A DNA stretch of 14,193 nucleotides from JANNFX01 sp031380225 (GTDB taxonomy: Bacteria > Pseudomonadota > Alphaproteobacteria > Rhizobiales > Hyphomicrobiaceae). Positions 8,140-14,193 of this stretch are shown here, piece after piece; the stretch's first letter is position 1, and each line of letters opens with the position of its first letter. The position numbers were made by a program, and so were the translations under genes. The notes under the pieces are model-generated. The model was not told the origin of the DNA, did no database searches, and was given only the letters and a program-made list of their open reading frames with translations. The DNA is taken from contig JANNFX010000060.1 in NCBI GenBank assembly GCA_031380225.1, positions 1 through 14,193 on the forward strand. The letters are read 5' to 3'.

Positions 8140-9539
8140 ATTACAGTGTTTTCGAAGTGTTCCGCATTGGTGTCGGGCCTTCGAGTTCGCACACCGTCGG
8201 CCCGATGAGTGCGGTGGCTAGTTTTTTGACCGAACTCAGAAAGAAAAATCTATTTGACCGCGTCGACCGCGTGGTGACGACGCTTTACGGATCACTGGCA
8301 CTGACAGGTGTTGGTCACGCGACCGACTTTGCCGTGATCGCCGGGCTGTTCGGCGAAATTCCGGAAGACGTTGATCCCGCAACGTGCGGTGAACGCGTTT
8401 CCGCCGCCAAAAAAGAACGCCGCATAAAACTCGGTGGCACGCGCGATATAGCTTTTTCGCCTGAAGCGGATCTGATCATGCGCAAAGATCAGTTCTTGCC
8501 CGAACATCCGAACGGCATGTCGATCGAGGCCTTTGATGGCGCCGGCACTGTTGTGCACCAGAACGTCTATTTCTCGATTGGCGGCGGTGCTGTCCTCGAT
8601 CGCGCAGAGATTGCCTTCAACCGGCGCACAGGGTCCGATGAAGTGCCGCATCGTCCGGTCCGCCATCCATTTAGCTCTGCCGCCGAATTACTGGCACTCA
8701 GCGCTAAAACCAATCTCGACATCGCCGATCTGGTCTGGGAAAATGAACTGGCCTATCAGGGCGAGAACGCGACCCGCGCCAAGCTACTCAAGACCTGGGA
8801 CGTGATGAAGGACTGCCTGCAACGCGGCCTCGTGACCGAAGGTATTTTACCGGGTGGCTTGAAGGTCAAACGCCGCGCGCCATCACTTTACGCGCAAGCG
8901 ACCGACGCCAAAGGTAAGCTCACCGGCGATTTCAAAGCCATGGATGTTGTCAGTGCTTTTGCGATCGCCGTCAACGAAGAGAATGCCGCCGGTGGCCGTG
9001 TGGTGACGGCGCCGACCAATGGCTCATCCGGTGTCATTCCCGCGGTGCTCTATTACTTCACCAAGTATGTCGATAAGGGAAGCGATCCAGCTAAGCAGGA
9101 AGACAACATCGTCAAGTTCCTGCTGACTGCTGCTGGCGTTGGTATGCTTTACAAGAAGAACGCTTCAATTTCCGCCGCTGAAATGGGCTGTCAGGGCGAA
9201 ATTGGAGTATCCTGTTCGATGGCCGCCGCTGGGCTTGCTGCCGTGATGGGTGCCACGCCGGCGCAAATCGAAAACGCTGCTGAAATTGGTATGGAACATA
9301 ATCTTGGCATGACCTGCGACCCAATCGGTGGTCTGGTGCAAGTGCCGTGCATCGAACGCAACAGCATGGGCGCGTTGAAAGCCATCAATGCCGCGCGCCT
9401 CGCCATGATGGACGATGGCAGTCATCTCGTGTCTCTCGACGCCGTGATCGAGACCATGCGGCAGACCGGGCATGATATGCAATCGAAGTACAAGGAAACG
9501 TCGCTTGGCGGTTTGGCATTGACCGTCGTCTATTGTTAA
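8136..9539 (+). CDS. sdaA: L-serine ammonia-lyase (L-serine dehydratase), iron-sulfur type
   Basis: A 467-aa single-chain bacterial L-serine dehydratase, which converts L-serine to pyruvate and ammonium. The N-terminus MNYSVFEVFRIGVGPSSSHT is the classical start of the beta domain, with the SSSHT substrate-site motif. The three cysteines expected to bind the catalytic [4Fe-4S] cluster are Cys352, Cys394 and Cys405; the spacing of 42 and 11 matches the ligands of characterised enzymes. The substrate loop TAPTNGSSGVIPAVL is also present. I set the start at ATG 8136, where it forms an ATGA overlap with soxG; an in-frame start at 8019 would add 39 residues lying within soxG that match nothing in the family. 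Placement after soxG suggests it drains serine made from the glycine and methylene-tetrahydrofolate produced by sarcosine oxidase. Naming sdaA versus sdaB is conventional. Confidence 0.95.
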   Translation: MNYSVFEVFRIGVGPSSSHTVGPMSAVASFLTELRKKNLFDRVDRVVTTLYGSLALTGVGHATDFAVIAGLFGEIPEDVDPATCGERVSAAKKERRIKLGGTRDIAFSPEADLIMRKDQFLPEHPNGMSIEAFDGAGTVVHQNVYFSIGGGAVLDRAEIAFNRRTGSDEVPHRPVRHPFSSAAELLALSAKTNLDIADLVWENELAYQGENATRAKLLKTWDVMKDCLQRGLVTEGILPGGLKVKRRAPSLYAQATDAKGKLTGDFKAMDVVSAFAIAVNEENAAGGRVVTAPTNGSSGVIPAVLYYFTKYVDKGSDPAKQEDNIVKFLLTAAGVGMLYKKNASISAAEMGCQGEIGVSCSMAAAGLAAVMGATPAQIENAAEIGMEHNLGMTCDPIGGLVQVPCIERNSMGALKAINAARLAMMDDGSHLVSLDAVIETMRQTGHDMQSKYKETSLGGLALTVVYC

Positions 9540-9564
9540 GCCGCCTGTTTTGTAGGATCGCGCG

Positions 9565-11628
9565 ATGCGCTACCCGCATGTGTTCTCACCTCTGAAGCTC
9601 AATAAGCTGACGCTGCCGAACCGGATTTATTCAACGGGGCATGCTGAAGTTTATGCGGAGCCCGGCGGTCTGCCAGGTGATCGGTACATTCGTTATTACG
9701 AAGAGAAGGCCAAAGGCGGCCTCGGCATGGCGGTTTGCGGCGGATCTAGTCCCGTATCGATCGATCAGCCGCAAGGTGGCTGGCGCCCGGTCAACCTGAC
9801 GACCGACAAAGTCATTGAGCCGTTGGCGCGACTCGCCGAAACTGTGCACCGGCACGGCATGAAGATCATGATCCAGGCGACGCATATGGGGCGTCGCTCC
9901 GCCTATCAAGGTGATCCCTGGCCGCATCTTGTGTCGCCGAGTGGCATCCGCGAGCCAGTCCATCGTGGCAATGCCAAAGCGATTGAGATCGAAGAAATCC
10001 AACGCATCATTGGTGATTTTGCAAAAGCTGCGGCGCGCGTGCAGAAATCCGGATTCGATGGCATCGAGATTTCAGCAGCGCATCAGCAATTGATTGATCA
10101 GTTTTGGTCACCGAGGTCCAACCAGCGCACTGACGAGTGGGGTGGCCGTCTTGAAAACCGGATGCGGTTTGGGCTCGAAGTACTAAAAGCTGTGCGCGCA
10201 GCGGTCGGCAGCGATTTTTGCGTCGGCGTGCGGATGTGCGCTGATGAGTTCCACGACAATGGCATTGATCAGACGGTCGCCAAGGAAATCGCGCAGACGC
10301 TGTCTGAATCTGGCCTTGTAGATTTTTTAAGCGTGATCGGCTCCGGCGCTGATACCCACAACACGCTCGCCAACTGCATGCCGCCGATGGCATTGCCGCC
10401 GGAACCATTCGTGACATTGGCAGCTGGGATCAAGTCCGTTGTGAAAGTTCCAGTTCTGCACGCGCAGGGTATCCGCGATATCACCCAGGCCGAGCGTATT
10501 CTCGCTGCCGGTTACGTCGATATGTGTGGCATGACCCGCGCGCACATTGCCGATCCGCATTTGATGAATAAAGTCCGCGAAGGCCGCGAGGATCAAATCC
10601 GCCAATGCGTTGGCGCCAATCACTGCATCGACCGCATGTATCTGGGAATGGATACACTCTGTATTCAAAACGCGGCGACCTCGCGCGAGGCGACCATGCC
10701 GCATATCATCACGCCAACCAAGGGACAAAAGCGAAAAGTTGTCGTCGTTGGGGCAGGTCCTGCCGGTCTCGAAGCCGCTCGCGTTTCGCGCTCGCGCGGG
10801 CATGATGTTGTGCTGTTCGAAAGGAGCGAGGCCGTTGGCGGGCAAGTCAATCTCGCAGCAAAGGCGCCGCAGCGCGAACAAATGGCCGGCATCATCCGTT
10901 GGTTCGATATGGAAACCAAACGGCTTGGCGTTGACCGGCGTCTCGGCGTCGAAGCCGATGCCAAGGCCATTCTCAATGAAAAGCCGGATATTGTTATCTT
11001 AGCTGTTGGGGGTCGTAGTCATGCCAGCGAAAATCCGGAGTGGGGCGTTGAGAAAGGCTTGGCCGTTAGCGCCTGGGATATTCTGTCCGGCAAAGTGGCG
11101 CCCGCTGAAACGGTGCTCGTTTATGATTCAATCAGCACGCACGCCGGCTTCGGTGCGGCCGACTACATCGCCAGCCGTGGCAGTGCGGTTGAGATGGTCA
11201 CTCCCGACGTTAAAGTCGCCGACGATTCCGGAGGTACGACGTTCCCGATCTTCTACCGGCGCATGTATTCTCAGGGCATCATCCCAACGCCGAACCACGG
11301 ACTTGAGCGTGTTTATGCCGAGGGCAATAAAAAGATCGCCGTCCTGCGAAACGAATATACGGCTCAATTGGAGGAGCGCATTGTTGATCAAGTGGTCATC
11401 GAGAACGGGATCACGCCGAATACCGGGCTCTATTGGAGCTTGAAGGACGGCTCACTCAATCGCGGCCAAACTGATCTTGAAACGCTGTTTGAGGCGCAGC
11501 CCCAGCCGTCATTGCAGGAAAAAACCGGCGATGGAAAATATCTGCTGTTCCGCGTCGGTGATTGCGTCTCGATGCACAACATCCACGCCGCCATCTACGA
11601 CAGCCTGCGGCTGTGCAAGGATTTTTGA
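9565..11628 (+). CDS. dgcA: Dimethylglycine demethylase subunit DgcA (OYE/TMADH-family flavoprotein)
   Basis: A 687-aa protein of the trimethylamine dehydrogenase/2,4-dienoyl-CoA reductase type. Residues 1 to about 340 are an FMN TIM barrel (HMGRRS, SAAHQQLIDQFWSPRSN, DEWGGRLENR). Next comes an iron-sulfur region with Cys348, Cys354 and Cys366, and a Rossmann domain at 395-401 (VGAGPAG) followed by VGGQVNLAAKAPQR. The C-terminus RVGDCVSMHNIHAAIYDSLRLCKDF closely resembles Pseudomonas DgcA as I recall it. Ala351 occupies the place of the second cluster cysteine of trimethylamine dehydrogenase; DgcA proteins seem to share this. Role inferred: demethylation of N,N-dimethylglycine to sarcosine. 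Related proteins demethylate N-methylproline or proline betaines, so the substrate could differ, though adjacency to soxBDAG favours dimethylglycine. It starts 25 bp after sdaA, with AGGA at 9554-9557. Confidence 0.88.
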   Translation: MRYPHVFSPLKLNKLTLPNRIYSTGHAEVYAEPGGLPGDRYIRYYEEKAKGGLGMAVCGGSSPVSIDQPQGGWRPVNLTTDKVIEPLARLAETVHRHGMKIMIQATHMGRRSAYQGDPWPHLVSPSGIREPVHRGNAKAIEIEEIQRIIGDFAKAAARVQKSGFDGIEISAAHQQLIDQFWSPRSNQRTDEWGGRLENRMRFGLEVLKAVRAAVGSDFCVGVRMCADEFHDNGIDQTVAKEIAQTLSESGLVDFLSVIGSGADTHNTLANCMPPMALPPEPFVTLAAGIKSVVKVPVLHAQGIRDITQAERILAAGYVDMCGMTRAHIADPHLMNKVREGREDQIRQCVGANHCIDRMYLGMDTLCIQNAATSREATMPHIITPTKGQKRKVVVVGAGPAGLEAARVSRSRGHDVVLFERSEAVGGQVNLAAKAPQREQMAGIIRWFDMETKRLGVDRRLGVEADAKAILNEKPDIVILAVGGRSHASENPEWGVEKGLAVSAWDILSGKVAPAETVLVYDSISTHAGFGAADYIASRGSAVEMVTPDVKVADDSGGTTFPIFYRRMYSQGIIPTPNHGLERVYAEGNKKIAVLRNEYTAQLEERIVDQVVIENGITPNTGLYWSLKDGSLNRGQTDLETLFEAQPQPSLQEKTGDGKYLLFRVGDCVSMHNIHAAIYDSLRLCKDF

Positions 11629-11666
11629 GGATGGGTGGTGCTGTCTCATCGACGTCTGGCGGACCT

Positions 11667-11755
11667 GTAGGTTGGGTTAGGCCGCAGGCCGTAACCCAAC
11701 ATGTATTCGCGCGGCAAGTTGTTGGTTTACGCGCACACGCGCTAACCCAACTTAC
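11667..11755. repeat. Double-hairpin palindromic repeat, copy 1
   Basis: An 89-bp element bounded by near-inverted ends: GTAGGTTGGGTTAG at the left and CTAACCCAACTTAC at the right, one mismatch. Inside, TTGGGTTA (11672-11679) pairs with TAACCCAA (11692-11699) around GGCC/GGCC. A second hairpin, TTGGTTTACGCG against CGCGCTAACCCAA, follows on the right. Together these could fold as a cloverleaf or cruciform. By eye it matches copy 2 at 77 of 89 positions without gaps; the first 36 bases are identical. Sequences of this kind are widespread in alphaproteobacterial intergenic DNA as REP-like or MITE-like elements; that is from general knowledge. Confidence 0.88.
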
Positions 11756-11828
11756 GGACTTTACCGCGCAAGCGCCGATCGTTGCCGTCCCCGGGCGAGC
11801 CACCATTGTTGCCGCCCCACAGCTGTCA

Positions 11829-11849
11829 TCCTCGGGCTTGTCCCGAGGA
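11829..11849. repeat. Short palindromic repeat hairpin of a second family
   Basis: TCCTCGGG and CCCGAGGA form a perfect 8-bp stem around the loop CTTGT. The extended version with flanking GTCA and CCAT is a pattern I recognise as a very frequent intergenic palindrome in alphaproteobacteria. It is unrelated in sequence to the two 89-bp elements on either side. No T tract follows, so it is not a typical intrinsic terminator. Confidence 0.7.
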
Positions 11850-11897
11850 CCCATTCTTCAACAAGTTCAGAAGGCGAAACGACACGGAGCTGTAGCT

Positions 11898-11986
11898 GTA
11901 GGTTGGGTTAGGCCGCAGGCCGTAACCCAACATTCCGGTGAGCGGCACGATGTTGGGTTACGCGCTCACGCGCTAACCCAACCTAC
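11898..11986. repeat. Double-hairpin palindromic repeat, copy 2
   Basis: An 89-bp copy of the element at 11667, in the same orientation and 231 bp downstream of it. Its ends are a perfect inverted pair, GTAGGTTGGGTTAG and CTAACCCAACCTAC. The right inner hairpin is also better preserved than in copy 1 (TGTTGGGTTACGCG against CGCGCTAACCCAAC). Differences from copy 1 cluster in the unpaired middle, at about 11934-11951, as expected if the stems are maintained and the loop is free to drift. Confidence 0.9.
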
Positions 11987-12048
11987 GGATTTCGTTTGGC
12001 CAAACCTGAGGATGAAACCTCTTTCAGTCATGCCCGGCCTCTCAACGC

Positions 12049-12053
12049 GGAGG
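12049..12053 (+). promoter_or_regulatory. Ribosome binding site of dgcB
   Basis: GGAGG with five bases before the ATG at 12059 is a strong Shine-Dalgarno sequence. It decides the start of dgcB in favour of 12059 over the upstream in-frame TTG at 11996, which has no such site. It also gives dgcB independent translation initiation after the long gap. Confidence 0.75.
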
Positions 12054-12058
12054 CACGC

Positions 12059-13939
12059 ATGACCCTGCCTCACGCCATCACTGGTTTATTCTGGCTCGCG
12101 GTTGCGACGTTGGCCGCGGGGTTGGCGCGCCGGGCGAAATTGTGGATGGCCGGCCGGCCGGCGCCCTACACTTGGGTTAGCCTACTTACAGTTCCGAAGC
12201 GCTACTTTGTCGATTTGCATCATGTCGTGGCTCGCGATCCCTATATTGCACGGGCACATATCGCAGTTGCCGGTGGAGCCGTTGCCGCGCTGATCTTGAC
12301 CGGCATCAACTACGGCCTGGCGATCTACTCGCATAAACTCAACCTCGCGATTTTGGCAGCCACTGGCATCATGCTCGTGGGATCTTTGATGATCATGTCG
12401 CGCCGGGCATCACCGCCGTCGCGTCTTTCCCTCGGTGATTGGAGCCGGTTGCCCTACACGCTGATGGCTTTCGCTATTGGTCTCGGAGCGCTGATGCTGC
12501 TGCCGCCGGACAAGGTCTCGGGTGGTGTCGCGATAGCGGGGTTATCGCTCCTGACACTTGGTTCAGCGGAATTGGCGCTTGGTATTGGACTAGGCGGGCC
12601 GATGAAGCATGCGGTCGCCGGACTGCTGCATCTCGCGTTCCATCCACGGCCCGAGCGTTTTGCAGGCGAACGCTCAACGGCGTTGAAGCCCTTGGCGCTG
12701 GCAGCGAATGACTTTGGCATCGCCAAGCCAACGGATTTTCAGTGGAACCAACTGTTGAGCTTTGATGCTTGCGTTCAGTGCGGTAAGTGCGAAGCCGCAT
12801 GTCCGGCATTTGCAGCTGGGCAGCCGCTCAATCCGAAGAAGTTGATCCAGGATCTCGTAGCAGGGCAGGCCGGCACGAGTGATGAGCAGTACGCGGGCAG
12901 TCCGTATCCAGGCATCGAAGTTGGCCAGCATGCGGGTGCTCCGAATTCTGCGATTGTACCAGGCCTGATCGAGCCGCAAACGCTGTGGTCATGCACCACC
13001 TGCCGTGCGTGCGTCGAGGAATGCCCGATGTTGATCGAGCACGTCGACGCCATTGTTGGCATGCGCCGCAACCTCAATCTGACGCAAGGCCTAGCGCCCG
13101 GAAAAGCAGCGGATACGCTGTCCAACTTGCGCGAAACGGAAACGCAGGGCGGGTTCCCGAGCGACCAGAGATATACTTGGGCAATCGATCTCGACGTGAA
13201 AACTGCGGAGCCGGGTATTCCCGTTGACGTGCTCCTGGTGGCGGGTGAAGGCGCGTTCGATATGCGCTATCAGCAGACGCTGCGCGCATTGGTCAAAATT
13301 CTGAAAGCCGCAAAGGTCGATTTTGCAATCCTTGGCGAGCGTGAGCGTGACACCGGCGATACCGCGCGGCGCTTGGGTGATGAAGCAACATTTCAAATGT
13401 TGGCGCGCCGCAACATAGAGATGTTCAAGACATTGAGTTTCAAACGCATCCTGACACCAGATCCGCATGTACTGCATAGTCTCAAAAACGAGTACACGGC
13501 ATTTGGCGGCGTCTATGACGTGATCCATCACACCACTTTTCTGGCTAGCCTTGCACGAGAAGGCCGCCTGTCGCTCAAACCTTCATCTGAGACGCGGCCG
13601 GTTACGTATCACGATCCTTGCTATCTTGGCCGTTACAATGGCGAGTTCGATGCGCCGCGCACGCTGCTCAGTAAATTGGGACTGAACGTGCAGGAAATGC
13701 AGCGCTCGGGGCCACGGGCTCGCTGTTGCGGCGGTGGTGGCGGTGCGCCGCTCACCGATATTCCCGGCAAGCAACGCATTCCTGACATGCGCATGGGCGA
13801 CGTTCGTGAAGTGGGCGCTCACGTCGTAGCTGTCGCGTGTCCGCAATGCACAGCTATGCTCGAAGGTGTAGCCGGCGTCCAGCCGCAAGTCCTCGACATT
13901 GCGGAGTTGGTCGCCAATGCCTTGGAGGTGCAGGCATGA
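12059..13939 (+). CDS. dgcB: DgcB: membrane-bound iron-sulfur oxidoreductase of dimethylglycine demethylation
   Basis: A 626-aa protein. The first ~190 residues hold about five hydrophobic segments (near 6-20, 68-90, 96-112, 135-152 and 157-180), the membrane region known in this family as DUF3483. Two [4Fe-4S] ferredoxin motifs follow: Cys238, 241, 244, 248 and Cys312, 315, 318, 322. The C-terminal half is a CCG domain of the heterodisulfide-reductase/glycolate-oxidase type: DPCYLGRYNG with Cys521, the pair Cys556-Cys557 followed by five glycines, and CPQC at 594-597. The family role is electron carriage for DgcA. Membrane anchoring suggests delivery to the quinone pool, with the ETF as partner, but the direction of flow is inference. 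It starts at ATG 12059 with GGAGG, and overlaps the next gene by ATGA. The long gap from dgcA is unusual. Confidence 0.88.
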   Translation: MTLPHAITGLFWLAVATLAAGLARRAKLWMAGRPAPYTWVSLLTVPKRYFVDLHHVVARDPYIARAHIAVAGGAVAALILTGINYGLAIYSHKLNLAILAATGIMLVGSLMIMSRRASPPSRLSLGDWSRLPYTLMAFAIGLGALMLLPPDKVSGGVAIAGLSLLTLGSAELALGIGLGGPMKHAVAGLLHLAFHPRPERFAGERSTALKPLALAANDFGIAKPTDFQWNQLLSFDACVQCGKCEAACPAFAAGQPLNPKKLIQDLVAGQAGTSDEQYAGSPYPGIEVGQHAGAPNSAIVPGLIEPQTLWSCTTCRACVEECPMLIEHVDAIVGMRRNLNLTQGLAPGKAADTLSNLRETETQGGFPSDQRYTWAIDLDVKTAEPGIPVDVLLVAGEGAFDMRYQQTLRALVKILKAAKVDFAILGERERDTGDTARRLGDEATFQMLARRNIEMFKTLSFKRILTPDPHVLHSLKNEYTAFGGVYDVIHHTTFLASLAREGRLSLKPSSETRPVTYHDPCYLGRYNGEFDAPRTLLSKLGLNVQEMQRSGPRARCCGGGGGAPLTDIPGKQRIPDMRMGDVREVGAHVVAVACPQCTAMLEGVAGVQPQVLDIAELVANALEVQA

Positions 13940-14193
13940 GCGCCACCATACGCATTGATCCGCGGCGCCCGGCAAGCAAGGGACTGGGCGGCGTCCGGCG
14001 TTTGGAGGTGCGCAAGCGTGCAATCCCGCCACAACAACCTGACGAAAAGCGGCTGCGGACCGAACACCTCCCCAAACGGTGGCTGATGGCCGTCTCACAT
14101 TCAGAGCGCGGCTGCCTCGATGATCATGCATGTCAAGCGATTGCAGCGGCTGCGATCTTGGCAGATGCAGACACTGGCGTGATCGCTGTTGTG
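13936..14193 (+). CDS. etfA: Electron transfer flavoprotein, probably alpha subunit (partial, right edge)
   Basis: The first 86 codons only; the gene runs off the window. It starts at the ATGA overlap with dgcB. Residues 1 to about 47 are a basic, probably disordered extension (rich in Arg, Lys and Pro). From about 48 (WLMAVSHSERGCLDDHACQAIAAAAILADADTGVIAVV) the pattern fits the start of an ETF alpha domain: a hydrophobic strand, then a helix rich in Ala, then a second strand. The ETF identity leans on position, since dgcA-dgcB-etf is the order in Pseudomonas. ETF would accept electrons from the demethylase and pass them to ETF-quinone oxidoreductase. Alpha rather than beta is favoured by the N-terminal extension and the strand pattern, but FAD-binding residues lie beyond the window. 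Confidence 0.65.
   Translation, partial: MSATIRIDPRRPASKGLGGVRRLEVRKRAIPPQQPDEKRLRTEHLPKRWLMAVSHSERGCLDDHACQAIAAAAILADADTGVIAVV

Larger units (their letters stand above)
11629..12058. other. Non-coding repeat island between dgcA and dgcB
   Basis: A 430-bp gap inside an otherwise tightly packed operon. It holds two 89-bp double-hairpin repeats, a different hairpin between them, and GTCATGCCCGGCCT at 12027-12040, which may be half of another degraded palindrome. An open frame crosses the whole island but only because the repeats lack stops in that frame, and I do not regard it as a gene. No promoter and no T tract following a hairpin was seen, so there is no sign of a strong intrinsic terminator. 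Confidence 0.8.

Noticed and set aside
11667..11986. The paired repeats as a mini CRISPR array
   Set aside because: There are only two copies, each is a long double palindrome, the 142-bp interval is too long for a spacer, and no cas genes are present.
11996..12058. TTG start for dgcB giving 21 extra residues
   Set aside because: The ATG at 12059 has GGAGG at good spacing and leads directly into the first membrane segment; the extra residues come from the repeat-island flank.
11562..12062. Open frame of 166 codons covering the end of dgcA and the repeat island
   Set aside because: It repeats a similar peptide twice because it reads through both 89-bp repeats, overlaps dgcA out of frame and has no family resemblance. 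It is a by-product of the repeats.

Overview
The window looks like chromosomal DNA from an alphaproteobacterium. That rests on protein resemblance (SoxBDAG and DgcA/DgcB close to what I recall of the Pseudomonas and rhizobial proteins), on the high-GC codon style, and on two families of short palindromic repeat that are common in alphaproteobacterial genomes. I cannot place it in an order or genus. All genes lie on the + strand, in two blocks.

Block 1 (1-2596): a full-length half-type ABC exporter (permease fused to ATPase) overlaps by 4 bp (ATGA) a compact Hanks-type Ser/Thr protein kinase of 280 aa. The pair looks translationally coupled, but its substrate and target cannot be read from the sequence. 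A 274-bp gap (2597-2870) separates it from the next block; it holds a 13-bp palindrome followed by a T tract.

Block 2 (2871-14193, running off the right edge) is a methylated-glycine catabolic cluster: soxB-soxD-soxA-soxG (heterotetrameric sarcosine oxidase), sdaA (L-serine ammonia-lyase), dgcA and dgcB (dimethylglycine demethylase), and the start of an electron transfer flavoprotein gene, probably the alpha subunit. Inferred pathway: DgcA/DgcB convert dimethylglycine to sarcosine, with electrons leaving through Fe-S centres and the ETF. SoxBDAG oxidise sarcosine to glycine and methylene-tetrahydrofolate. A serine hydroxymethyltransferase encoded elsewhere would join these into serine, and SdaA deaminates serine to pyruvate. 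Neither a glycine betaine demethylase nor glyA is in the window. Junctions are mostly overlaps (soxD/soxA, soxA/soxG, soxG/sdaA, dgcB/etf).

The exception is a 430-bp non-coding gap between dgcA and dgcB (11629-12058). It carries two 89-bp copies of a double-hairpin repeat with a different, unrelated hairpin between them. This island inside an otherwise compact operon is the most unusual structural feature here. I saw no tRNA, rRNA, CRISPR array, transposase or phage gene. I did not find a convincing wholly new system; the kinase-exporter pair and the repeat island are the best leads.
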